Assembly: GCA_038206765.1 (NCBI GenBank)
Contig: JBBRAM010000021.1
Span: forward strand, 5,763-69,762
From: UKL13-2 sp038206765
Lineage (GTDB): Bacteria; Pseudomonadota; Gammaproteobacteria; Burkholderiales; Usitatibacteraceae
DNA length: 64,000 nt
Direction: 5' to 3'
Part shown: in pieces, positions 48,996 through 58,570 of the stretch
Position numbering within the stretch: position 1 is the first letter of the stretch
How the letters are laid out: the number at the start of each line of letters is the position of its first letter
Notes under the pieces: model-generated
Seen by the model: only the letters and a program-made list of their open reading frames with translations
What the model was told of the DNA's origin: nothing
Databases searched by the model: none
Translations under genes and position numbers: made by a program

Positions 48996-51431
48996 GTGCG
49001 TATTTTCTCACTCGGCCTCGTCATCGGGGCATTTTTATTGCAAACCATGGCGACGCTGCCGCTCGCGGCGGATGATTGCGTGCGGGTGATGATTGCCTCG
49101 GGAGCCGCGCTGGTGCTGGTGTTTGGGCTCGTCGTCCGTAAAAAATCGAGCACTATCGCAACGACTTTCGCCATCGCGTTGATGCTGGTGATCGGCATGA
49201 TGATGGGCTTTGGTTACGCTAATTGGCGTGCTGATGTGCGGCTGGCACAAGAGCTGCCGCGCGAATGGGAAGGCCGTGATGTTGAGGTGATCGGAGTTGT
49301 GGCGAGCTTACCGACGGTGAATGAACGCGGCACACGGTTTGAATTTGATATTGAGCGTGTGCTAACTAGCGACGCAAAAATTCCACCACATATTTCATTG
49401 ACTTGGTATATCGAGCGCCCCAAGAAAGGCGAGGATGCCAAGCCACCGCCAGAAATAAAACCCGGCGAGCGTTGGCACTTGACGGTGAAACTCCGCCGTC
49501 CACACGGCACGCTCAATCCGCATGGCTATGATTTTGAAGCGTTTGCGCTAGAACAAAACATCCGCGCCACCGGCTATATTCGCACCAAGGGCGTGAACGA
49601 AAAACGCGATGATTTTGTCGAGAGTTTTCCCAATCGCGTTGATCGAATCCGCATGGCGATTCGGGATCGCATGAATGTGGCGTTGAAAGATTTGCCCTAC
49701 CGAGGAGTAATGGTGGCGCTGGCGATCGGCGAGCAAAATGCCGTGCCAGCAGATCAATGGAAAGTGTTTTGGCGCACTGGCATTGGTCATCTGGTATCGA
49801 TCTCCGGGTTGCATATTACGATGGTGGCGAGCCTGCTGTATTGGCTTACCTTCCGCATCTGGGCTAGTTTTCCCGCGCTGGCGCTGCGCTTGCCTGCCCA
49901 GCGGGCGGCGGTGTTATCCGGTGCGTTCACGGCGCTCGCTTATTCGTTAATTGCCGGCTTTTCGGTGCCTACCCAACGTACCTTATTCATGCTCTCAGCC
50001 GTGGCCGTGGCGCTGTGGATGGGGCGCACGACCTCGGCAACGCGGATGCTGTCTTGGGCGCTGCTGTTGGTGATTCTACTTGACCCGTGGGCGGTATTGG
50101 CGCCCGGATTTTGGTTAAGTTTTGGCGCGGTCGCCGCAATTTTTTATGTCACAGCCCATCGCACGGGGCAGCTATCCTCGTTGAGAGGCGCGGCGCTTAC
50201 ACAAGTGGCCGTCACGCTTGGGTTGCTGCCGATGACGTTGGCGCTTTTTCAAGAGGTCTCGGTGGTTTCGCCCATCGCCAACGCGTTCGCGATACCAATC
50301 GTGAGCTTGGTAGTAGTGCCGATTACCTTGCTGGGTGCGGCACTTTCATTCATCGGCCCGTTCGATTGGCTGCTGCAACTGGCGCATGAAATTTTTTCAT
50401 GGTGTTATTGGCTGCTGACGTGGTTGTCGAACACGCCCAACGCGGTTTGGCAAAGCCATGCGCCGCAGCCGTGGACGGTGGCCTTGGCGCTGTTTGGCTG
50501 CGGGTGGTGGCTGCTGCCGCGGGGTGCGGCGCCGCGTTGGTTGGGAATCGTTTTTGCATTGCCGATGTTTGTGATGTTGCCACCCAAGCCCAAAGATGAT
50601 GAGCTGTGGGTTACGTTGCTCGATGTTGGGCAGGGCTTGGCTACGGTGGTGCGGACGGCGAACCATACGCTCGTCTACGACACCGGCCCGCGCTTCAACC
50701 CCGATAGCGATTCGGGCAATCGCATTATCGTGCCCTATCTTCGCGGCGAGGGCATACGCGAACTGGATGCGCTGATCGTGACCCATGCCGACGAGGACCA
50801 TTCAGGTGGCGCGAAATCCGTGATTGATGCTCGCAACCCAAAATGGGTGATGACCTCGATGGCGGCTGACCATGAGAGTTTCAAAAACGCGTCGGAAGTA
50901 ATCAGGTGCGACATGCGTGATGACTGGCATTGGGACGGGGTTTATTTCAACATCTTGCATCCAACTAAGGGCAATTACGATGACGATCGCCGCAAGACCA
51001 ACGATGTCGGCTGCACACTTAAAATCACCTCGCCGGGTGGCTCGATTTTAATGACGGCGGATATTGAAAAACGCAGTGAATACGACCTGCTGCTGAGGGC
51101 TGAGGCCGATCCTTCTGAGCTAAAAGCCGACGTTATGGTTGTGCCACATCACGGCAGTAAAACCTCGTCGACCGAGGCCTTTATCGATGCGGTCAACCCC
51201 AAGCTTGCGCTAGTGCCTGTTGGCTACCGAAGCCGCTTCCGCCACCCGAATGTCGAGGTGATGGCCCGCTATTTGGACCGCGGGATTAAGATCATCCGTA
51301 CCGATGAATGGGGGGCACTGACCTTAAAGTTCGGCAACGATAGCAAGGGCGCGCCGACGGTGACAAAGTACCGAGAGCAGCATAAGCGCTATTGGCTGGA
51401 CTGGCCCGACGGCGAGGGCGCGTTGGAATGA
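48996..51431 (+). CDS. comEC: ComEC/Rec2 family DNA uptake channel
   Basis: 811 residues. Inner-membrane channel that passes transforming single-stranded DNA into the cytoplasm. Three parts: N-terminal helices and DUF4131-like periplasmic domain (~1-200), the competence domain with many helices (~225-520; GIGHLVSISGLHITMVASLLY), and a C-terminal metallo-beta-lactamase-like nuclease domain with VTHADEDHSGG (about 594) and VVPHHGSKTS. Starts with GTG at 48996. All metal ligands appear present, so the enzyme is probably intact and natural competence is possible; other competence genes are not in the window. It ends about 395 bases before the TonB receptor. Confidence 0.94.
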   Translation: MRIFSLGLVIGAFLLQTMATLPLAADDCVRVMIASGAALVLVFGLVVRKKSSTIATTFAIALMLVIGMMMGFGYANWRADVRLAQELPREWEGRDVEVIGVVASLPTVNERGTRFEFDIERVLTSDAKIPPHISLTWYIERPKKGEDAKPPPEIKPGERWHLTVKLRRPHGTLNPHGYDFEAFALEQNIRATGYIRTKGVNEKRDDFVESFPNRVDRIRMAIRDRMNVALKDLPYRGVMVALAIGEQNAVPADQWKVFWRTGIGHLVSISGLHITMVASLLYWLTFRIWASFPALALRLPAQRAAVLSGAFTALAYSLIAGFSVPTQRTLFMLSAVAVALWMGRTTSATRMLSWALLLVILLDPWAVLAPGFWLSFGAVAAIFYVTAHRTGQLSSLRGAALTQVAVTLGLLPMTLALFQEVSVVSPIANAFAIPIVSLVVVPITLLGAALSFIGPFDWLLQLAHEIFSWCYWLLTWLSNTPNAVWQSHAPQPWTVALALFGCGWWLLPRGAAPRWLGIVFALPMFVMLPPKPKDDELWVTLLDVGQGLATVVRTANHTLVYDTGPRFNPDSDSGNRIIVPYLRGEGIRELDALIVTHADEDHSGGAKSVIDARNPKWVMTSMAADHESFKNASEVIRCDMRDDWHWDGVYFNILHPTKGNYDDDRRKTNDVGCTLKITSPGGSILMTADIEKRSEYDLLLRAEADPSELKADVMVVPHHGSKTSSTEAFIDAVNPKLALVPVGYRSRFRHPNVEVMARYLDRGIKIIRTDEWGALTLKFGNDSKGAPTVTKYREQHKRYWLDWPDGEGALE

Positions 51432-51826
51432 GGCATTTAGTTGGCTAGCATGGTTACCGATCAGGTTTACGTCACTCATCTTTATCGATACCCAACATAA
51501 GCAACCATCAACGGCAGTTGCTTTTGGGCTGTAACAATTTGTATCGTTTGTGTCGCATTTTTGCAACAATGCAGGTCACGACAGTGACATCAAGTCACAT
51601 TTTGACCATGGTCGGCACACAAATGATAGTCTTCGTCAACAGCTAAACATGACGTGCGCCTATTGCTCACTTTAGACGGTCTTTGTGGCGATGGTGCGTC
51701 CCGCAATTGTCATGTAATCGTTATGCGATGTCATAAGCATCGAATAAGAACGAAGCCGTTTTAACGACTTTTACCAGTCACCGAATCTTTCCAGACTATT
51801 TCGTCTATCTACCTGATGGGGGCATC
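51432..51826. other. intergenic region upstream of the TonB receptor
   Basis: 395 bases with no gene. It has three alternating half-sites GTCAC (51575-51579), GTGAC (51584-51588) and GTCAC (51594-51598), including a perfect inverted repeat GTGAC-N5-GTCAC, which could bind a regulator. No Fur-box-like sequence was seen. Confidence 0.5.
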
Positions 51827-54592
51827 ATGAAGTTGAAGCAGAAAAAATTATCGCTAGTATTGTCGCGGCTAATGTCAACAGCGTTGAGTACAAGTGCGGT
51901 TGCCGCACTCGTTTCGGCACCTGTGCTAGCGCAGGATGCAGCAAAGGCCGTGCCCGCACCGGCGCCGCAAAAAATCGAAAGAATCGAAGTGACGGGCTCG
52001 AACATTAAGCGTGTTGACGCTGAGTCGGCATCACCAATTCAGGTGATTACCCGTGATGAAATCGAGCGCTCCGGCAAACAAACAGTGACCGAACTGTTGC
52101 GCACACTTCCTTCTGCTGGCGGCGGCGGTTTAAATGACCTGGCAGGGTCAAATAGTTTCTCGCCTGGCGCGTCGTCTGTCTCATTGCGCGGTTTGGGATC
52201 ATCGGCAACGCTCATTCTGCTGAATGGCCGTCGCATTGCACCGTATGGCTTGTCTGATCCGAATTATGGCCAAAGTGCTGTTGTTAACTTAGATGCCATC
52301 CCGTTTGATGCAATTGATCGCGTTGAAATTTTGAAAGATGGCGCTTCCGCAATTTATGGCTCAGAGGCAATTGCCGGTGTTGTCAACATCATTTTGCGTA
52401 AAGATTTTAAAGGCGGTATTGTTGGGGTAACGGGCTCAACTAACTTGAAGGGCATCTACAACACAGGCGACATTGTTGCTACGGTTGGCTTTGGCGACTT
52501 GGCACGTGACCGCTACAACATTTTTGTGAACGTCGAGGGCTATAGCCGCGAGCGAGTCACTTTTAGGGACTCTGAGAAATATCTGAACCGCTCTGAATTT
52601 TTTAATTCCACTCGTTACCGCACTGGCCAAAAAGCTTTTTCCTCTTATGCACCACAGCTGAATTTATATCCTGGCGTTGTTTTTGACCCAGATACGCTCG
52701 GCGGGGCATTTATTTACACAACCGCTGGGTCGGCGAACCAAAATGTTTGCCCACCGGGCCAGCAACGTCCGGGTCAGACAGTATGTCGCTATGATATTTT
52801 TGGTGACACGGAAGTTGTCGCTAAAAGTGATCGCGCCAATTTGTTTACCCGCGGCACCTTTGATTTAAGCGCTTCGACTAGTATCTACGGTGAGATCGCG
52901 TTTAATCAGCTTAAAACAAAGTATTTGGGCTCGCCGCAAGTTGCAGGTGATTTTGGTTACTTTTATGCGTCGGCAACGAACAAAATTATTAACATTCCAG
53001 AGGTGTTGCCGCCAAACAACCCAAGTAATCCAACGGGTGACTACGTCGGCTATCGTTATCGCTTTAACGATGTTGGCCCAACTGGCACCGACGTGACCAG
53101 TAACTCAACGCGTTTTGTGTTGGGTGCCAAGACCGCATTGGGTACGTGGGATGTCGAGGCAGGTGCGCTGTACAGTGAAAGCAAAACGGATGCTATCTCG
53201 ACGAACCAAATCCGCACGTCGGTGTTGACGAAAGCGATTCTGGAGGGAACTTATAATTTCCTGAGCCCATCAACCGGAAAAATTACCGCAAAAGATTTGC
53301 GGGTTAACTCTAAAGACACAGCCAAATCCAGCTTCACGATTTTAGACATCAAGACGTCTACTGAGCTTGGCAATTTGCCGGGTGGTCCCGTTGGCTTCGC
53401 GGCTGGTATTGAGTATCGTCGTGAGGACCGCCAAGCATCACCGGATGTGTTTAAGACGACTGGTGAGATTCTCGGCTACGGTGCTTCAAGTGCAGATGGC
53501 AAGCGTGACATTACGGGTGTTTTCGTTGAGCTCAATTTACCGGTTTGGAAAGGTGTTGATGTCCAGTTAGCTGGCCGGAATGACCAATACTCTGATTATG
53601 GCCGCTCATCCATCCCCAAGGTTGGTATTACTTGGACGGTGCTGCCAGATTTGAAATTGCGATCAAGTTACTCAGAGGGCTTCCGCGCGCCGTCACTCAC
53701 GGAAAACAGCAAGAGTTCAACATCTGCCTTCACGACGGTCTCAGACCCCGTCAAGTGTATCAACGGCGATGAAAATCAGTGCCAACAAAATATTGGTTTG
53801 TTGATTCAAGCCAACCCAAACGTTAGGCCAGAAACGGCGAAGACGTCTAACGCCGGCATTGTTTTTGATTTCTCTAAAGACACTTCTGTCACGGTCGATT
53901 TTTACCGTATTGACCGTAAGAATGAGATCAATATTTTGAGCCTAGGGCAAATTCTGAATAACGAAAACAACCCTTCTCCACTCTATAAGGGCCGTGTCCA
54001 GCGCGGACCAGCTGCACCGGGCGAACTTGTCGGCGATATTCAGTCTATTCGGACAGGGTTTATTAACGTTGGTAGAACCGTAACCTCCGGTGTTGATCTC
54101 GATTTAAATTCGAAATTTTCGCTCGGCGCATACGGCAAACTCTCCACCAATGCGTTGATTACCTACACAAGTGTCTACAAAAATAGTCCTGAAGATGGAT
54201 CTGGCTATACGACTTACGTTGACTACCGTGATTACCCACGCGTGCGGGGTACGTTGCGTACGGTTTGGGAGACGGGTAACTGGGCGACAACATTGACGGC
54301 ACGCTATTTTTCGGGCTTTCATACCTACAGCAATGGTGATCCAACAGCAGTAACCTGTAACAGTAAAGCGGCGAGCTCTATCTATCTGGGCTATTGCCGT
54401 GTCACCGAGCAGGTCACTTTTGATCTGGGAACCCAGTACCGCGGCATCAAAGACTTGCTGCTCTCGGCGACTGTGCAAAATATCGGCAATCTGCGTCCGT
54501 CGGCTGATCCATTAAGTCGTCCTGCCAATACCGATTGGTTCTCGCAGACTGGCGCTTATTTGACGCTCGGTGCGAAGTACACCTTCAAGTAA
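51827..54592 (+). CDS. TonB-dependent outer-membrane receptor
   Basis: 921 residues. Active importer of a large or scarce ligand across the outer membrane, powered by TonB. Signal peptide ~1-36 (ending VLA-QD); a TonB-box-like segment (ERIEVTGSNIKRVD) near 45-58; plug domain ~60-170 with LRGLGSSATLILLNGRRIAPYG and VEILKDGASAIYGSEAIAGVVN; then a ~22-strand barrel ending in AYLTLGAKYTFK, with the C-terminal aromatic-x pattern the BAM machinery recognises. This type (long plug linker, NSRRI-like loop) is common among carbohydrate and peptide receptors of the CirA/Oar style, but the ligand cannot be read from sequence. The ATG follows GGGGGC. Monocistronic, with a strong terminator. Confidence 0.9.
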   Translation: MKLKQKKLSLVLSRLMSTALSTSAVAALVSAPVLAQDAAKAVPAPAPQKIERIEVTGSNIKRVDAESASPIQVITRDEIERSGKQTVTELLRTLPSAGGGGLNDLAGSNSFSPGASSVSLRGLGSSATLILLNGRRIAPYGLSDPNYGQSAVVNLDAIPFDAIDRVEILKDGASAIYGSEAIAGVVNIILRKDFKGGIVGVTGSTNLKGIYNTGDIVATVGFGDLARDRYNIFVNVEGYSRERVTFRDSEKYLNRSEFFNSTRYRTGQKAFSSYAPQLNLYPGVVFDPDTLGGAFIYTTAGSANQNVCPPGQQRPGQTVCRYDIFGDTEVVAKSDRANLFTRGTFDLSASTSIYGEIAFNQLKTKYLGSPQVAGDFGYFYASATNKIINIPEVLPPNNPSNPTGDYVGYRYRFNDVGPTGTDVTSNSTRFVLGAKTALGTWDVEAGALYSESKTDAISTNQIRTSVLTKAILEGTYNFLSPSTGKITAKDLRVNSKDTAKSSFTILDIKTSTELGNLPGGPVGFAAGIEYRREDRQASPDVFKTTGEILGYGASSADGKRDITGVFVELNLPVWKGVDVQLAGRNDQYSDYGRSSIPKVGITWTVLPDLKLRSSYSEGFRAPSLTENSKSSTSAFTTVSDPVKCINGDENQCQQNIGLLIQANPNVRPETAKTSNAGIVFDFSKDTSVTVDFYRIDRKNEINILSLGQILNNENNPSPLYKGRVQRGPAAPGELVGDIQSIRTGFINVGRTVTSGVDLDLNSKFSLGAYGKLSTNALITYTSVYKNSPEDGSGYTTYVDYRDYPRVRGTLRTVWETGNWATTLTARYFSGFHTYSNGDPTAVTCNSKAASSIYLGYCRVTEQVTFDLGTQYRGIKDLLLSATVQNIGNLRPSADPLSRPANTDWFSQTGAYLTLGAKYTFK

Positions 54593-54616
54593 TCTAAGAA
54601 GCTCGTTTTATGAAGC

Positions 54617-54653
54617 AAAAAAAACCGCCCGAGAAATCGGGTGGTTTTTTTTT
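54617..54653. terminator. bidirectional Rho-independent terminator
   Basis: Stem AACCGCCCGA/TCGGGTGGTT (10 bp with one G-T pair), loop GAAA, preceded by eight A and followed by nine T. Serves the TonB receptor gene on the plus strand. Confidence 0.95.
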
Positions 54654-54762
54654 CGCGGGCAAATCGTTGATTAGTCGTTATGCCCTTCATTGAACGGTTG
54701 CCCATCGCCGAGCCGTATCTGAATCAGTCATAATGCATGATGTTTAAACGCGGAGTTATGTG

Positions 54763-55617
54763 ATGCCCAGTAAAGTAGCAGAAGGTCAAGAACGGGGGTG
54801 GATTATTCCCATTGGCGGTGCGGAAGAAAAAGAGAAAGAAAACTCACCGCAGATCCTGCAGCGGTTTGTAGCACTTTGCGGCGCGGGCATTGGCATGGGT
54901 GCAGATATTGTTGTCATCCCGACGGCGAGCCGTTTAGCGGATACCGGCGCACGTTACGAACGTATTTTTGGTGATCTCGGTGCCGGGCGCGTGACGGCGA
55001 TGGATTTTGATACCCGCCGCGATTGCGAGGAACGCGGACGCTTGGATCGTTTGGAATCGGCGACCGGTGTATTTTTTACCGGTGGCAATCAGCTACGATT
55101 ATCAACAATGCTCGGTGGAACCTCGGTTGCCAAGGCGTTGCGGGTGATGAACGCTTCTGGGGTTCATGTGGCGGGCACAAGTGCGGGCGCGTCGTTCATC
55201 AGTGAGCACATGATCGCGTTTGGTGAGGAGGGTGCGAGCCCGACGGCGGGGATGGTGCGTTTGGCACCCGGCCTCGGGTTAACGAACCGGTTTGTGATTG
55301 ACCAGCATTTCCGCCAGCGTGATCGCTTGGGTCGCTTGATGGCCGCGCTTGCTTACAACCCTTTTGCGATTGGTATTGGTTTGGATGAAGATACCGCCGC
55401 GTTTATCAGGCCCGACAACGTGTTGGAAGTGGAAGGCAGTGGTAGTGTGACGATCGTGGATGCTTCCGGCATCCAGTTTTCATCAATGGATACCGCCGAA
55501 GAGGGCCAGCCCGTCTGCATGCTGGGCTTGGCGGTGCATATTCTGATTGCAGGAGCAACTTATGACATGCACAATCGGTCGGCATCGGCAGGGACATTGA
55601 GTACACGCAAAAGCTGA
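54763..55617 (+). CDS. cphB: cyanophycinase
   Basis: 284 residues. Serine exopeptidase (family S51) that cuts cyanophycin to beta-Asp-Arg dipeptides. The nucleophile is Ser140 in AGTSAGAS; FTGGNQLRL (~105-113) and the IPIGGAEEKE start are family signatures. No signal peptide, so cytoplasmic, for turnover of the cell's own reserve. The ATG at 54763 follows CGGAG; the GTG three bases before is an alternative. It precedes cphA by 145 bases, so storage and mobilisation genes are together, probably with separate promoters. Confidence 0.95.
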   Translation: MPSKVAEGQERGWIIPIGGAEEKEKENSPQILQRFVALCGAGIGMGADIVVIPTASRLADTGARYERIFGDLGAGRVTAMDFDTRRDCEERGRLDRLESATGVFFTGGNQLRLSTMLGGTSVAKALRVMNASGVHVAGTSAGASFISEHMIAFGEEGASPTAGMVRLAPGLGLTNRFVIDQHFRQRDRLGRLMAALAYNPFAIGIGLDEDTAAFIRPDNVLEVEGSGSVTIVDASGIQFSSMDTAEEGQPVCMLGLAVHILIAGATYDMHNRSASAGTLSTRKS

Positions 55618-55762
55618 TGCGAGGATCTGGGGCGGAATAAAGAATAGTTTTCTGATTAGGGGAATACCGGCTTCTCGCGATGCTGTGGCGTAATCATTAT
55701 TGCTTTCGTGGCTTTTTGTTGGGCATACTTAAAAAAACCTCAACACCTAAAAGGGTTTCACC

Positions 55763-58570
55763 ATGCGGATTCTCAATCGTTCAGTGTTTGTCGGTCCCTC
55801 GCTATACGCGCACTTCCCGATTATTTATCTTGAGATCGATCTGCGCGCGCTGGAAGCGTGGCCGACGGGAAAACTTGGCACCGCGTATGTAATGAAATTG
55901 ATCGACGCATTGCCGAGCTTGAAAGACCACGGATGCTCGTATCGTGTTGAAGGCGGGTTGATTCGCCGGATGTTGGAAGACGAAGGCACTTGGCTCGGGC
56001 ATGTGTTTGAGCATGTCGCGATTGAGCTGCAAAACATTGCGGGTGAGGATGTCAGCTTTGGTAAAACCCGTTCGACGGATCGCCCCGGCGTTTATACGGT
56101 GGTATATGAATATGCGCAGCGCGACGAGGGCATTGAGGCCGGCGAGCTCGCGCTGAAATTATTATGCTCGCTATTACCCGATCATCTGAAACCCGAAGGT
56201 GTAGTGCCCGCTGGTTGGGATTGGCCAACCGAGCGTGATGCCTACATCCGTTACGCACAACGCCGTGCATTGGGGCCATCAACCGCGTCCATTGTTCGTG
56301 CAGCTGAGGAGCGCGGTATTCCATGGTTGCGCATGAATGAGCAATCGTTAATCCAGTTGGGCTATGGCAAGTGGCAGCAGCGTATCCAAGCTACCGTCAC
56401 CGGACGCACCGGCTATATCGCCGTTGAATTGGCGGGTGACAAAGAAGAAACCAATAAAATTTTGGCCGCGCGCGGTTTGCCGGTGCCACGCCAAGAGCTG
56501 GTGCGCTCGGCAGATCGCGCGGTCGCAGCGGCGAAGCGGCTGGGCTATCCGGTAGTGACTAAGCCCTACAACGGCAATCATGGCCGCGGGATTTCGATTC
56601 ATCTCACCAGCGAAGGCGAGGTGCGAGCGGGCTTTGATGCGGCGGTTGAGCATTCATCGTCGGTGATTGTAGAAACTTATTTGACGGGTGAAGACCACCG
56701 CCTCTTGGTCGTCAATGGTGAGCTGATCGCTGCCACCCGCCGTACGCCAGGCCATGTAGTAGGCGATGGACAATCAACGGTGAAACAGTTGGTGGATGAG
56801 GTCAATAAAGACCCGCGTCGTGGCATCGGCCATGAAAAAGTGATGACGCGAATTGAGCTGGATGTGCAGGCCGATATGATGTTGGCGCGATTGAATTACA
56901 CGACTGAATCGGTACCGGACAAAGATGAAGTCGTGATGCTGCGTTCCACTGCCAATCTGTCCACCGGCGGTACTGCAACCGATGTGACTGACATCATCCA
57001 CCCCGATAACCGCGATATGGCGGTGCGAGCGATCACGGCGATTGGCTTAGATGTGGGCGGTGTTGATTTTCTGATTCCCGATATTACCGAGAGCTACCGT
57101 GACATCGGCGGCGGCATTTGTGAAGTTAATGCAGCGCCCGGTTTTCGCATGCACGTCGCACCGAGTGAAGGTACGCCGCGCGATGTGGCAGGACCGGTGG
57201 TCGATATGCTGTTCCCGCCGGGCACACCGTTCCGCGTGCCGATTGCGGGCATCACCGGCACCAACGGTAAAACAACCACATCACGGATGCTTGCACATAT
57301 CACCAAGATGGCGGGCTTCACGCCGGGTTTGACAACCACGGATGGCGTTTATATCGACGGTCAACGCACGGTCGAGGGTGATATGACGGGGCCAGTCGCA
57401 ACTAGGATGGTGTTGGCGGATGCGCAGATTGATATTGCGATTTTGGAAATCGCCCGCGGTGGTTTGCTGCGTGCGGGTATGGGCGTGCCGTTTATCAACG
57501 TCGGCGCAGTGCTTAACGTACAGGCCGATCATTTGGGGATGAAAGGCATTGATACGCTGGAGCAACTATCGGAAGTGAAGCGAATCGTGGTTGAAGTCGC
57601 GAAGGATTGCGCGGTGCTCAATGCAGATGATCCGAATGTTATCAAAATGAGTGCCGATACCGAAGCCAAGAGTATTTGCTACGTCACCATCAATCCGCAA
57701 CACGCGGTGGTGCGCGAGCATATCCGCGCCGGTGGCCGTGCTTGTGCGCTGGAGGCGGGCGTGAACGGGCAGATGATTACGCTCTACGACAAAGGCGGGC
57801 ATATCCCACTGATGTGGACGCATCTAATCCCCGCAACATTGGAAGGGCGCGCGATGCACAATGTGCAGAACGCCATGTTTGCAGCGGCAATGGCGTTTTC
57901 GCTCGGTATTAAGCTTGATGCAATCCGGCAGGGTTTGCGCACTTTTGACACCACCTTCTACCAAGCACCGGGCCGCATGAATGTGTTTGATGAGCATCCG
58001 TTTAAAGTCATTTTTGATTATGGTCACAACGCGCATGCGGTTGGCGTGATGGCTGATTTGGCGCTGCGTTTGGACGTGGCGGGGCGCAGAATCATTGTGC
58101 TCTCTGCACCGGGGGACCGGCGCGATGAAGATATCGTTGCCATTGCCGAAACGGTCGCCGGAAAGTTTGATCATTACATCTGCCGCCGCGATGATTCGCT
58201 GCGTGGGCGCGATGGTGATGAGGTGCCGAATATGCTTGCCAAGGTGCTGCGTAAACAGGGTGTTGATGATGCCGCGATTGAGATTATCCCTGACGAACAA
58301 AAGGCGATTGATGCCGCGCTCCAGATGGGCAAACACGGCGATTTGCTGTTGATCTTTGCCGATGCCTTGGCACGCTCGTGGAAGCAGGTGACGAAGTTTT
58401 CGCCGGCAGGCGGCATAATTGATGCAGAAACAACCAAAAAGAATTCGGCAAAATTAGCACCACCATCAGCCGAAAATACAGATGAAGGTGCTGCTGACGC
58501 CGCGCTGGAAGCAGCAGGATTTATCCGTGATGAACGCGGCCTGCGCTTCGTGAAAGAGAGTGATGATTGA
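55763..58570 (+). CDS. cphA: cyanophycin synthetase
   Basis: 935 residues (cyanobacterial enzymes ~870-890). Builds multi-L-arginyl-poly-L-aspartate, a nitrogen/carbon reserve, without a ribosome. N-terminal domain (~1-200, including GTWLGHVFEHVAIELQ); ATP-grasp domain (~205-485, with VVTKPYNGNHGRGISIHL) that adds Asp to the backbone; Mur-ligase-like domain from ~490 with P-loop GITGTNGKTTT (495-505), EIARGGLLRAG, QADHLG and FDYGHNAHAVG, which adds Arg to the Asp side chain. All three parts look intact. A ~50-residue extension rich in Ala/Lys/Ser follows the usual end. Its stop overlaps the TTG start of cphA'. Confidence 0.96.
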   Translation: MRILNRSVFVGPSLYAHFPIIYLEIDLRALEAWPTGKLGTAYVMKLIDALPSLKDHGCSYRVEGGLIRRMLEDEGTWLGHVFEHVAIELQNIAGEDVSFGKTRSTDRPGVYTVVYEYAQRDEGIEAGELALKLLCSLLPDHLKPEGVVPAGWDWPTERDAYIRYAQRRALGPSTASIVRAAEERGIPWLRMNEQSLIQLGYGKWQQRIQATVTGRTGYIAVELAGDKEETNKILAARGLPVPRQELVRSADRAVAAAKRLGYPVVTKPYNGNHGRGISIHLTSEGEVRAGFDAAVEHSSSVIVETYLTGEDHRLLVVNGELIAATRRTPGHVVGDGQSTVKQLVDEVNKDPRRGIGHEKVMTRIELDVQADMMLARLNYTTESVPDKDEVVMLRSTANLSTGGTATDVTDIIHPDNRDMAVRAITAIGLDVGGVDFLIPDITESYRDIGGGICEVNAAPGFRMHVAPSEGTPRDVAGPVVDMLFPPGTPFRVPIAGITGTNGKTTTSRMLAHITKMAGFTPGLTTTDGVYIDGQRTVEGDMTGPVATRMVLADAQIDIAILEIARGGLLRAGMGVPFINVGAVLNVQADHLGMKGIDTLEQLSEVKRIVVEVAKDCAVLNADDPNVIKMSADTEAKSICYVTINPQHAVVREHIRAGGRACALEAGVNGQMITLYDKGGHIPLMWTHLIPATLEGRAMHNVQNAMFAAAMAFSLGIKLDAIRQGLRTFDTTFYQAPGRMNVFDEHPFKVIFDYGHNAHAVGVMADLALRLDVAGRRIIVLSAPGDRRDEDIVAIAETVAGKFDHYICRRDDSLRGRDGDEVPNMLAKVLRKQGVDDAAIEIIPDEQKAIDAALQMGKHGDLLLIFADALARSWKQVTKFSPAGGIIDAETTKKNSAKLAPPSAENTDEGAADAALEAAGFIRDERGLRFVKESDD

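Noticed and set aside
51584..51598. CRP-type site
   Set aside because: GTGA and TCAC are separated by seven bases, not the six required by the CRP consensus.
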